From Veillonellaceae bacterium (lineage in GTDB: Bacteria; Bacillota_C; Negativicutes; UBA1444): a stretch of DNA of 5,592 bases. Shown one piece after another: positions 1 to 5,592 of the stretch. The notes beneath the pieces are model-generated. The model did no database searches and had not been told where the DNA came from. It saw only the letters and a list, made by a program, of their open reading frames with translations. The stretch spans positions 1-5,592 of the forward strand of contig JAAZNU010000195.1 of the NCBI GenBank assembly GCA_012798135.1, written 5' to 3'. The translations under genes were made by a program, and so were the position numbers. How positions within the stretch are numbered: the first letter of the stretch is position 1; every line of letters begins with the position of its first letter.

Positions 1-434
1 GCATGATCCATCAATACCCGCAAATGACGCATGGTGAATGCCGTCATGTGAACATCCCAGGGAGTTGTTATTCCACCAAATAAATGAGGAAGCGTGCCAG
101 GGGAGGGGTGTTCGGAAAGCGCCTGCTCCGCCGCCCATTCAAAAGACGGCACAACAATATGAACAGAACCAGTTCCTGGTTTTACAGCTTTTACCCATTC
201 TTTCAAAACCTCAAGGGTTTTCCAGTGTGGAAAATGTTCGAGAACATGAGAAGCCAGGAGAACATCATATTTATCGTATAGTTCTTCCGGCATAGTTGCG
301 GCATCATGCAAATAGGTTGGGTTATATTGCTTATCCGCATCCATCGTTTCGATGATCGCGTCCGGCCATATCTGGATTGCGCCTGGTTTTGGACCAGCCC
401 CGATCTCAAGCACAGTGAGCTTAGTTTTTTCCAT
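1..434 (-). CDS. Class I SAM-dependent methyltransferase, N-terminal part (runs off the left edge)
   Basis: Probably transfers a methyl group from S-adenosylmethionine to an unknown acceptor. The 144 visible residues show the start of a Rossmann-fold methyltransferase: motif I VLEIGAGPKP (residues 8-17) for SAM binding, an acidic MDAD after strand 2 (31-34), the motif IV/post-IV segment YDVLLASHVLEHFPHW (56-71) with the Leu-Glu-His typical of Methyltransf_11-like enzymes, and VKPG followed by the strand VHIVVPSF (84-98). The segment HLFGGITTPWDVHMTAF (117-133) resembles the substrate-side loop of sugar or small-molecule methyltransferases. The C-terminus lies outside the window. I chose ATG at 434 over the in-frame ATG at 440 because a GAGG lies six bases before 434 but directly abuts 440. 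The start overlaps the end of the glycosyltransferase gene by 14 bases in another frame, suggesting translational coupling. The fold is secure; the acceptor is unknown. Confidence 0.85.
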   Translation of the reverse strand, partial: MEKTKLTVLEIGAGPKPGAIQIWPDAIIETMDADKQYNPTYLHDAATMPEELYDKYDVLLASHVLEHFPHWKTLEVLKEWVKAVKPGTGSVHIVVPSFEWAAEQALSEHPSPGTLPHLFGGITTPWDVHMTAFTMRHLRVLMDH

Positions 435-1281
435 GTTCATCCTCGCTGTTGGAAAACTCTTCCATCTCGACGTCGACGTAATCTTTTACAAGAGGAATAA
501 TTACTTTATTTGCCTTTACTTGCTTCCTATAAGATTCCCCATTGATGATCCATTCTTGATTGATGTGATCACATTCGACAGATGTGTCGCACCAAGCTTC
601 GTGACCGCATTGTGCTGCGAGTTCATAGAATGAAATGTCTTCCGATCTACCGTATTCAAAAACAAAAAACGGGAACGATTCGCGATCATGATTGGGAATA
701 TAGACAGGTTCTTTGTATACCCCGTCAGTTACGGCAGGATGTTTGAACTTTGGATCTTCTTTGAGTTTGCCGTAGATCCTGCTCTTATGAATTGCAAAAA
801 TACCTCCGCTGGCTCGCTGAAGAACAGTGCATTGTTTTTGAATATCTTCAAATACGCTGCGATGGCACAGACACGCTCCCATACCAGCCATATCAATAGG
901 AACGATCTCTCCGCGTGTCCAGTCTTTGATGTGATCGTACGTGCCATCTTTCTTGCGCAGAAAAGCAACGGGCGGGAAAGGTTCAAATTTTTGATAATAA
1001 AGTCCGGTAACCAGGGTTTTTTGTGTATCCAACAATCTGCGAATTCCGCCAAGCGGGATGGTGTTATCTGTATCTACCCACATCAGCCAATCCGCTTTTG
1101 TTTTCAAAAAGGAATTGACGGTAAGATTCCTATTTCCATCACCTCGCATAGATTTGCCGTTGGATTGACCAATAAAATCTATATCATATTTATTGAGAAG
1201 AGCGAGCATTGTGGAGTATTTAACCCAGAAGGAAGAGGGTTGTGTTCCGTATGAAGCAATACCGAAAAACACTTTATCCAT
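421..1281 (-). CDS. Glycosyltransferase, GT-A fold, family 2-like (286 aa)
   Basis: Likely moves a sugar from a nucleotide-sugar donor to an unknown acceptor, in the cytoplasm. Visible features: an N-terminal strand VFFGIAS (4-10); the segment RNLTVNSFL (51-59) before WLMWVDTDNTIP (65-76), whose Asp-Thr-Asp (70-72) is the DxD-type metal and nucleotide-sugar motif; GMGACLCHRSVF (133-144), the Gly-rich segment seen after the acceptor region in such enzymes; then SEDISFYELA (213-222) with the acidic pair expected to hold the catalytic base, and a His at 239 in a position that often completes metal binding. There is no transmembrane segment. The acidic C-terminal tail (268-286) carries the start of the next gene. 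AAGGA at 1288-1292 lies six bases before the ATG. The gene lies 67 bases after the capsid gene, with a stem-loop between. The fold and class are well supported; donor, acceptor and family number are not certain. Confidence 0.82.
   Translation of the reverse strand: MDKVFFGIASYGTQPSSFWVKYSTMLALLNKYDIDFIGQSNGKSMRGDGNRNLTVNSFLKTKADWLMWVDTDNTIPLGGIRRLLDTQKTLVTGLYYQKFEPFPPVAFLRKKDGTYDHIKDWTRGEIVPIDMAGMGACLCHRSVFEDIQKQCTVLQRASGGIFAIHKSRIYGKLKEDPKFKHPAVTDGVYKEPVYIPNHDRESFPFFVFEYGRSEDISFYELAAQCGHEAWCDTSVECDHINQEWIINGESYRKQVKANKVIIPLVKDYVDVEMEEFSNSEDEHGKN
441..444 (-). promoter_or_regulatory. Ribosome binding site that decides the methyltransferase start
   Basis: On the minus strand GCGAGG precedes ATGAACATGG. 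The GAGG core (441-444) lies six bases before the ATG at 434, a normal spacing, and zero bases before the ATG at 440. It sits inside the last codons of the glycosyltransferase gene, so ribosomes finishing that gene could restart here. Confidence 0.5.
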
Positions 1282-1299
1282 GTATATTCCTTATAGTCA

Positions 1300-1325
1300 G
1301 AGGAGCGGGGTTGTTCCCGCTCCTC
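1300..1325 (-). other. Perfect 10-bp GC-rich stem-loop between capsid and glycosyltransferase genes
   Basis: Bases 1300-1309 (GAGGAGCGGG) pair perfectly with 1316-1325 (CCCGCTCCTC) around a six-base loop. In the minus-strand transcript the stem is followed by UGACUAUAAGG, not a U tract, so it is not a classic intrinsic terminator. It may stabilise the 3' end of the abundant capsid message, partly stop read-through, or be a processing site. The 5' arm on the minus strand joins an AGGAGGAG run that would look like a ribosome binding site, but no start codon follows it at a useful distance and the stem would hide it. The true glycosyltransferase ribosome binding site (1288-1292) begins seven bases beyond the stem. 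Confidence 0.6.
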
Positions 1326-1348
1326 CTCTTGGATCGAAATTGCGGATT

Positions 1349-2485
1349 TTACGAAGTAACTCCGTAGATCCAAGCATGTGCCTTATCGTTAGCCACCAGC
1401 ATGGAGAATTCGCCGATGACCTCACCTTTCTTGCTGTCGCCAGATACGGCTATGTCATGCCACCCAAACGGGCGCAGACTGTAGAGACCGACCTTGCGGC
1501 TGTCAACCACGAACGCCTTTGAAACAGGGCAGAAACGAGACATGACGATCTGCAAGGCGCCATATTGGGTAACGAATCGCTGCAGTGGTTGCATACCAAT
1601 CTGGCTGTTTTCGTATGCCAGTTTTACGTAACTTGAATTGTCAATGGCATCCTTTAAGTCTCTCCCGACAGATGGGTTGCAGAAGATCATATCGGGGTTG
1701 CCACCATCAAGATAAGTGGCTTCGACCGCATCGTCGACGTCTGTTTTTGTAATGGCGCCACCGGCATTCACAGAGTTGTCAGTGATGAATGTGAGAAGAC
1801 CGCCCATCGATCGAGGCGCGGTAGCAGAACCGGCAGAACGAACGCCGTGGAAGATTGATTTCTCTACCAGGCGCAGTAATGCAGGTACTGTTTTTGCCGC
1901 CTGATATTCATACTCATCAGAGATCCCGCCCAGCTGATCAATGGCTTGCTGAGTTCCAGAAATCTTGAACGCTTTTTGGAATGTGGATGTGTAGTTGTAA
2001 GGCGCGGTAATATCCATGATCGGACCGTAATCCGCATCGTCGCCTTCCAGACGTGCCATGCCAACGATTTCGATCGAGGCATTGGTTGCGTGGGTAGCAT
2101 TGGTGCCGCCATAGGAACGAGAATATACAGTGATTGTGTTGGCATCAGTATCTGCTGATTTCACAACCATGTACTCGTCATCGATTTTGATCACATGCCC
2201 GTCTTGGAACACCGACGCATCGGCAACAGAGAAACTGGTGTCGTCTGTCGCGATGGTGGTGCTTTCGGCGCAGGCACCGGTCATTGAATCGAGCTCGTCT
2301 TCCAGGAGCTCAATCTTTGTGTGGTCTTGATTGATCTTGAATTTGCTCCGCGCACTATCCAGACCGCCGAGTGCAGCAATCACCGGCGTATCACGCGGGT
2401 CAATGATGTTGATAATGTCACTGATCGCCCGCAGCTGCGGGGTAGTATCAGTGTATGTAGTTTTGGGTTGATCTAAAGCGCCCAT
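1349..2485 (-). CDS. Major capsid protein, SU10/DUF5309-like (378 aa)
   Basis: Forms the icosahedral phage head, with an HK97-type fold expected for this family. The N-terminus has the family pattern of an arm followed by RAISDIINIIDPRDTPVIAA (19-38), where the Asp-Pro-x-x-Thr-Pro turn is characteristic. Residues about 75-143 look like an inserted small beta domain: TSFSVADASVFQDGHVIKI, then DDEYMVV, ITVYSRSYGGT and IEIVGMARLEG. The remainder has the expected helix (about 190-215) and a mixed domain ending in LVANDKAHAWIYGV (363-376), the usual C-terminal strand. The length is normal for the family. AAGGAG at 2492-2497 stands six bases before the ATG, one of the best ribosome binding sites in the window and fitting high expression. 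The gene starts 18 bases after the scaffold stop, so the two are surely co-transcribed. I recognised the family from sequence pattern only; the role as major capsid protein is well supported by the gene before it. Confidence 0.88.
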   Translation of the reverse strand: MGALDQPKTTYTDTTPQLRAISDIINIIDPRDTPVIAALGGLDSARSKFKINQDHTKIELLEDELDSMTGACAESTTIATDDTSFSVADASVFQDGHVIKIDDEYMVVKSADTDANTITVYSRSYGGTNATHATNASIEIVGMARLEGDDADYGPIMDITAPYNYTSTFQKAFKISGTQQAIDQLGGISDEYEYQAAKTVPALLRLVEKSIFHGVRSAGSATAPRSMGGLLTFITDNSVNAGGAITKTDVDDAVEATYLDGGNPDMIFCNPSVGRDLKDAIDNSSYVKLAYENSQIGMQPLQRFVTQYGALQIVMSRFCPVSKAFVVDSRKVGLYSLRPFGWHDIAVSGDSKKGEVIGEFSMLVANDKAHAWIYGVTS

Positions 2486-2503
2486 TTAAAACTCCTTTTC
2501 GAT

Positions 2504-3247
2504 TTAGTCGATCTGGAGTCCTTTCGCACGATATTCTCGCTTCAAGGCAAACAAGGCATCAACATCGCCATGTATGTCTTTCTTTTTAGCCAGGTACTCG
2601 GCTTCCAGATCGGACGGTTGTCCTTTTGTCAGAGACGCAACGCGCGCCTCTGCTGGAGTATTGACACGCTGCTTTTTCTTTTCTGCTGCTGCGCGAATCG
2701 TTTTCAAAAATGCAGTTGGATTACTTTGATCCACCAATGAAGCTTCTGGGTCTTCCGTATCAACGGTTATTCCAACCTCTTTGAATATGTCATCTGCAAG
2801 GCTGCTCAAAAGTGCAGCTTGTGCGGCTGCTTCTGGCGATACAGCAGACATGTTTTGACTGGGGGTCAAATTGGTCTGCTGTCCTGGCATCTCTTGATTC
2901 GCTTCTTCTTTCAGAACTTTGTCATAAACACTGCGCCGCATTTCTTTTTCCTGCTGCGCGGTGATCTCGATCCCGCTTTCGCGTTGGATCTTCAAGACAT
3001 CGTCAACTTTGGAGAGCTCTTCCTTGAGACGCTTATCCATTCGGCTTGCCGCTTTGTCAGTAAGGCTCTGCGTCTGGCGCAGGATGTCATCCTTCCAACG
3101 CTCTGCCTCTTCTCGAGTAAGGAATTCCGCTGCTGTTCCTTTACCTGACTCCACATTGCTCCCGCCCTCGGCTGGTAGCTGTGAAGCTGTTTGTGATCCT
3201 TCCCCGGGATTACCGGCGGGAGAAACACCTTTGTTTTCTTCACTCAT
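2504..3247 (-). CDS. Putative capsid scaffolding protein (247 aa)
   Basis: Expected to guide assembly of the capsid protein into a procapsid and then leave or be degraded. The evidence is composition and position rather than a motif. Residues 1-40 are Gly/Ser/Glu/Pro-rich and probably disordered; 42-120 are highly charged and heptad-like, a likely coiled coil; 121-140 form a Gln/Pro/Ser linker; 138-158 form an Ala-rich helix; 178-195 are a basic helix (AAAEKKKQR); and the end (213-246, LEAEYLAKKKDIHGDVDALF onward) is a charged helix, the part that binds capsid protein in many scaffolds. There is no Cys and no membrane segment. It lies directly before the capsid gene, where scaffolds usually sit, and no separate protease is seen. 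AGGAG at 3255-3259 is seven bases before the ATG. It could instead be a minor head protein, but scaffold is much the best reading. Confidence 0.78.
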   Translation of the reverse strand: MSEENKGVSPAGNPGEGSQTASQLPAEGGSNVESGKGTAAEFLTREEAERWKDDILRQTQSLTDKAASRMDKRLKEELSKVDDVLKIQRESGIEITAQQEKEMRRSVYDKVLKEEANQEMPGQQTNLTPSQNMSAVSPEAAAQAALLSSLADDIFKEVGITVDTEDPEASLVDQSNPTAFLKTIRAAAEKKKQRVNTPAEARVASLTKGQPSDLEAEYLAKKKDIHGDVDALFALKREYRAKGLQID

Positions 3248-3264
3248 TTAGTTACTCCTATTCA

Positions 3265-3277
3265 GTTGTTAAACAAC
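3265..3277 (-). promoter_or_regulatory. 13-base palindrome in the scaffold leader, possible operator or small hairpin
   Basis: GTTGTT and AACAAC flank one central base, giving a perfect inverted repeat. It begins one base after the U run of the leader hairpin and ends five bases before the AGGAG of the scaffold gene. It might be a repressor site, but at this position it would lie in the transcribed leader. As RNA the one-base loop could not close without opening some pairs, so a strong hairpin is unlikely. The role is unproven. Confidence 0.3.
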
Positions 3278-3320
3278 AAAAAACGCCGTGACATGTCACT
3301 CAAGACATGCCCCGGCGTTT
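3278..3320 (-). terminator. Intrinsic terminator-like hairpin before the scaffold gene
   Basis: In the minus-strand transcript AAACGCCG (3320-3313) pairs with CGGCGUUU (3288-3281), eight pairs. An internal loop of three bases on each side follows, then a six-pair inner stem CAUGUC/GACAUG (3309-3304 with 3297-3292) and a six-base loop. The stem runs into six U (3283-3278), then GUUG. This is the layout of a Rho-independent terminator for transcripts coming from the large upstream gene, whose stop codon is 55 bases before the hairpin. It works for the minus strand; on the plus strand the stem is followed by only three T. Because a promoter candidate lies upstream of it at 3343-3351, it could also act as an attenuator of the scaffold-capsid operon. 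Confidence 0.75.
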
Positions 3321-3342
3321 GTGCGCCTGCTCAGACAATTTC

Positions 3343-3351
3343 ATTATACCA
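3343..3351 (-). promoter_or_regulatory. Extended -10 promoter (TGGTATAAT) for the scaffold-capsid operon
   Basis: The minus strand reads TGGTATAAT: a consensus TATAAT (3348-3343) with the TGn extension immediately before it. The region upstream is AT-rich, but no good -35 hexamer is found at 16-18 bases; extended -10 promoters often do without one. Transcription would start near 3336, giving a leader of about 90 bases before the scaffold ATG at 3247. The site is 25 bases beyond the stop codon of the large upstream gene. The match to a bacterial housekeeping-sigma promoter is strong; whether it is active cannot be told from sequence. Confidence 0.55.
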
Positions 3352-3375
3352 TACCGCTAATAAATATTTTTGTAA

Positions 3376-5592
3376 TTAATTACCCATAAGGCTTGGTTTG
3401 AATTCGTTCTCTATCCAATCATTCAGATCACCGTATGGTTGCCCTGCATTTTCCCATAGATAATAGAGATATGTCCATGCTCCGGGTCCGAGATCCGTTC
3501 CGAGCATGAAGTAAGACATCAACTGCGGGTACAATTCTTCCGGCATCTGCGCCAGTTCTTCTTGCGTCAATCCGCCTTTTTGCGTGGAAGGAATATCGTT
3601 CTCTGCGCTTTGTGAAGCAAGGATTGGTTGGATGACCGGGTTGTTCGCTATATATTCGCGCTTCCATGTCCAGTATTCTGATAGCTCGGGATGGCTCTTG
3701 AGATATGCGCCACGCTTGTTCTTTGGTAGATTATAGTAATTCTGTTGAACAGCATACCAATTAGGAAACATTGCGTTTCGTTCTTCTTGATATGCCGTAT
3801 AGGCAGCCGCTGTGTCTGAATTCCAAAGATCGAGCGTGGTATTGTTTTCAACGTCCTGAAATTCTTCTGTTTGCAGCGGAGCTGAGCCGAGCGCCATCGC
3901 CCATTTAGCCAGTGTTTCAAGCGAGATGCTGTCCATATCACGCGTTTCTTTGTTCAAGAATCTATCTTCAAATTCCTGTCCAAGTTGGTTTGCAACTTCG
4001 CCACGATTGATACTATCCAATGCCATATAGCGATCCCAAATATCGCCAACCAGGAAGTTCCGCATACGGTCCTCTGGTTCATCATTCAATGCTGAGCGTG
4101 CCTGGAACACAGGGTATTTGTCGTAGAATTCCGTGAGTGCCTGCTTGTCTCCAAGTTTATATTTCTCCCATGCAGCATTGTATTCATCTTTCAATTCAAG
4201 ATATTCAAGCTCTCCTTCCGGTAAAAGTCCCCCAGGAAACAAACCGAAGAACAATGCACTTGCCACTTCCGGTGCGGTCGCTCCGCCTTTGGCCGCCATG
4301 ATTGGAAGGATGCCTGGCACTTTCAAGGACACTTCCTGCTTCACGCGATTTACTGCCTGCAGGTAAGTATCGCCTGTTCTGTTTATCATGGCGCGCTCGG
4401 CATCATCAAGACTGGCTTCTCCATCCGCAACCATGTTCGCCAGCTGGCGATCTACATAGTAATCACCATATTCTCCAAATAAGGCGGTTCCCTCTGTCAG
4501 CCCCATACCTTTGCGGATCAGCCGTTCCGGTTCTCCAAGAGTGCCAACCAGATTGCCGATCGCTTCGAATGGTGTTTCCTGCAATGCTGTTTTCACTGCC
4601 TGGCTGGATTTCAATAGTGGGGTAGGAGATATCTTTTCCGGTGTGCCTTTTGCAAGATAGTATGGAACTGTCAGATACATAGCTGGTGTCATCATCATGC
4701 TTGCCAGGCTGATCGGATCAGATAGATCGGATTCGTTTACCGCCTGCGCATATGCCTGTTCCCAGATATCGCCAGATTGGTTTTCTTTTGCCAGGGTTGC
4801 TTCTTCTTCTGTGATCAAATCCTGGTCTACCATATCAGAAAGGACCTTGTAAGTTTCATATTTCAGAGAATTAGCCTGTTGAACCTGTGAATTATATGGG
4901 TCGGTAAACTGCGCGAATGGGAATAGCTGTTTCATCGGGTCGATCCAGTATCCTCCACCCATCCAATCGGGTAGATATGCAGCAGGGATCCTGATCTTGC
5001 CTTTCAATCTTTGCGGGATTCCATCCCTCTCCATGCGCTTTTGCATCTCACGATACCGATAGTACAATGCAATGATAGCTGGCTTCTGCACCATGCGCGA
5101 AGCCCAGTTCATCATAGAGTGCGTGTACCAGAACGAATATGGGAAGAAGTAGCTCAAGAATTCGTCGAATCCAGTCCGTTTGTTATAATTCAGCAGGGTC
5201 GTATCGCGCATTTCCTCGCCCCATTTCTGGGATACAAGTTTTGTTGAAGCCATATCGCCCTTGACCTGTTCGATATACTTTCGAATATCAGCTTGGTATT
5301 GTTCAGGAATATCAGAAAGCTTCAATACTTTATGGTTGGGCAGTTCTGCTTTGTACATTTCCTGCATCGAATCAAGCAGCGGATAGATGTGCGTACTGGC
5401 TATTTCTGACAGCGCAAGTGATTTGCCTGTCGGATCGGGCGTTGTGTTTAATGGTACCTCGCCCAGTAATTGAATCTGTTTTGCTCTAAAGGCTGCTTCG
5501 ATCTCATTCAATGGAACATTGAACAACGATTTGTATTTCTTTCCTGTGATCTGGTTGACAATATTGAGAAGATATTTATTGAGTGGCTTTCC
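3376..5592 (-). CDS. Large unassigned phage protein, probably virion-associated (5' end outside the window)
   Basis: I do not recognise a named family. The frame is open from the right edge to a TAA at 3376-3378, giving 738 visible residues; the 22 codons before the TTG at 5526 (GKPLNKYLLNIVNQITG and on) have no stop and no ATG or GTG, so the true start lies outside and TTG 5526 is not a start. Blocks, numbered from the edge: a helical part (1-140); an aromatic block FFPYSFWYTHSMMNW (about 149-163) followed by helices and a Pro/Gly-rich stretch with GGGYWIDPMKQLFPF; moderately hydrophobic stretches near 291-315 and 430-455; a block with GDIWDRYMAL and FLNKETRDMDSISLETLAKW (about 513-567); and a Tyr/Trp-rich block near 598-657 with YLKSHPELSEYW. 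There are no evident catalytic motifs. Its place just upstream of scaffold and capsid, its size and its helical, partly hydrophobic make-up suggest an internal or ejection-type virion protein. That is inference; a portal-linked or polyvalent protein is also possible. Confidence 0.7.
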   Translation of the reverse strand, partial: GKPLNKYLLNIVNQITGKKYKSLFNVPLNEIEAAFRAKQIQLLGEVPLNTTPDPTGKSLALSEIASTHIYPLLDSMQEMYKAELPNHKVLKLSDIPEQYQADIRKYIEQVKGDMASTKLVSQKWGEEMRDTTLLNYNKRTGFDEFLSYFFPYSFWYTHSMMNWASRMVQKPAIIALYYRYREMQKRMERDGIPQRLKGKIRIPAAYLPDWMGGGYWIDPMKQLFPFAQFTDPYNSQVQQANSLKYETYKVLSDMVDQDLITEEEATLAKENQSGDIWEQAYAQAVNESDLSDPISLASMMMTPAMYLTVPYYLAKGTPEKISPTPLLKSSQAVKTALQETPFEAIGNLVGTLGEPERLIRKGMGLTEGTALFGEYGDYYVDRQLANMVADGEASLDDAERAMINRTGDTYLQAVNRVKQEVSLKVPGILPIMAAKGGATAPEVASALFFGLFPGGLLPEGELEYLELKDEYNAAWEKYKLGDKQALTEFYDKYPVFQARSALNDEPEDRMRNFLVGDIWDRYMALDSINRGEVANQLGQEFEDRFLNKETRDMDSISLETLAKWAMALGSAPLQTEEFQDVENNTTLDLWNSDTAAAYTAYQEERNAMFPNWYAVQQNYYNLPKNKRGAYLKSHPELSEYWTWKREYIANNPVIQPILASQSAENDIPSTQKGGLTQEELAQMPEELYPQLMSYFMLGTDLGPGAWTYLYYLWENAGQPYGDLNDWIENEFKPSLMGN

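Noticed and set aside
438..440. ATG at 440 as the start of the methyltransferase
   Set aside because: The only nearby Shine-Dalgarno-like sequence (441-444) touches this ATG with no spacer, while it is correctly spaced for the ATG at 434.
352..633. A 93-codon plus-strand frame across the methyltransferase/glycosyltransferase junction
   Set aside because: Antisense to two well-supported genes, no ribosome binding site and no recognisable content.
688..1254. A 188-codon open frame on the plus strand opposite the glycosyltransferase gene
   Set aside because: It lies wholly inside a gene with clear family motifs, has no ribosome binding site, and its translation shows no motif or domain-like organisation. 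It is a shadow of the coding strand.
1290..1298. A TATAAG-like -10 sequence just before the glycosyltransferase gene
   Set aside because: It overlaps the ribosome binding site, so a transcript starting from it would lack the site; no -35 partner is seen.
1864..2145. A 93-codon minus-strand frame inside the capsid gene
   Set aside because: It overlaps the capsid coding sequence in another frame, without a ribosome binding site or family features.
2819..3251. Plus-strand frames of 96 and 109 codons opposite the scaffold gene
   Set aside because: Both are antisense to a gene with a good ribosome binding site and typical position. The low-complexity, charged scaffold sequence readily leaves opposite frames open.
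5524..5526. TTG as the start of the large gene, giving 716 residues
   Set aside because: The same frame stays open for 22 more codons to the window edge with similar amino-acid character, and no ribosome binding site fits TTG. The real start lies outside.

Overview
The window looks like part of the virion-structure module of a tailed double-stranded DNA phage or prophage (Caudoviricetes). All five genes I accept lie on the minus strand, so transcription runs from high to low coordinates. The anchor is a capsid gene whose product resembles the SU10-type (DUF5309) major capsid proteins, preceded by a short, charged, helical protein in the usual place of a scaffold. Good Shine-Dalgarno sequences (AGGAG type) precede the scaffold, capsid and glycosyltransferase genes, which points to a bacterial host. 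Nothing here identifies the host more closely, and no integrase, att site, tRNA or host gene is present to separate a free phage from a prophage.

Layout in the direction of transcription. (1) 5592-3376: a long gene whose 5' end lies beyond the right edge. Its visible 738 residues form a helical protein rich in Tyr and Trp that I cannot assign to a named family; a virion or internal (ejection-type) protein is the best guess from context. (2) 3375-3248: a 128-base intergenic region with an extended -10 promoter (TGGTATAAT), a strong hairpin ending in six U, a 13-base palindrome and the scaffold ribosome binding site, in that order. (3) 3247-2504: putative scaffold. (4) 2485-1349: major capsid protein, only 18 bases after the scaffold stop. 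(5) 1348-1282: a short gap with a perfect 10-bp GC-rich stem-loop. (6) 1281-421: a GT-A-fold (family 2-like) glycosyltransferase. (7) 434 to the left edge: the first 144 residues of a class I SAM-dependent methyltransferase, overlapping the glycosyltransferase by 14 bases.

How the parts fit: scaffold and capsid would be made together from the leader at 3340-3248 and assemble the procapsid. The glycosyltransferase and methyltransferase form a tightly coupled pair right after the capsid gene and may modify a glycan, a virion protein or a host surface structure; their substrates cannot be read from sequence. The most notable non-coding feature is the scaffold leader, where a promoter sits upstream of an intrinsic-terminator-like hairpin, so the hairpin may be both the end of the upstream transcript and an attenuator of the capsid operon. 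There is no gene-free stretch longer than 128 bases.
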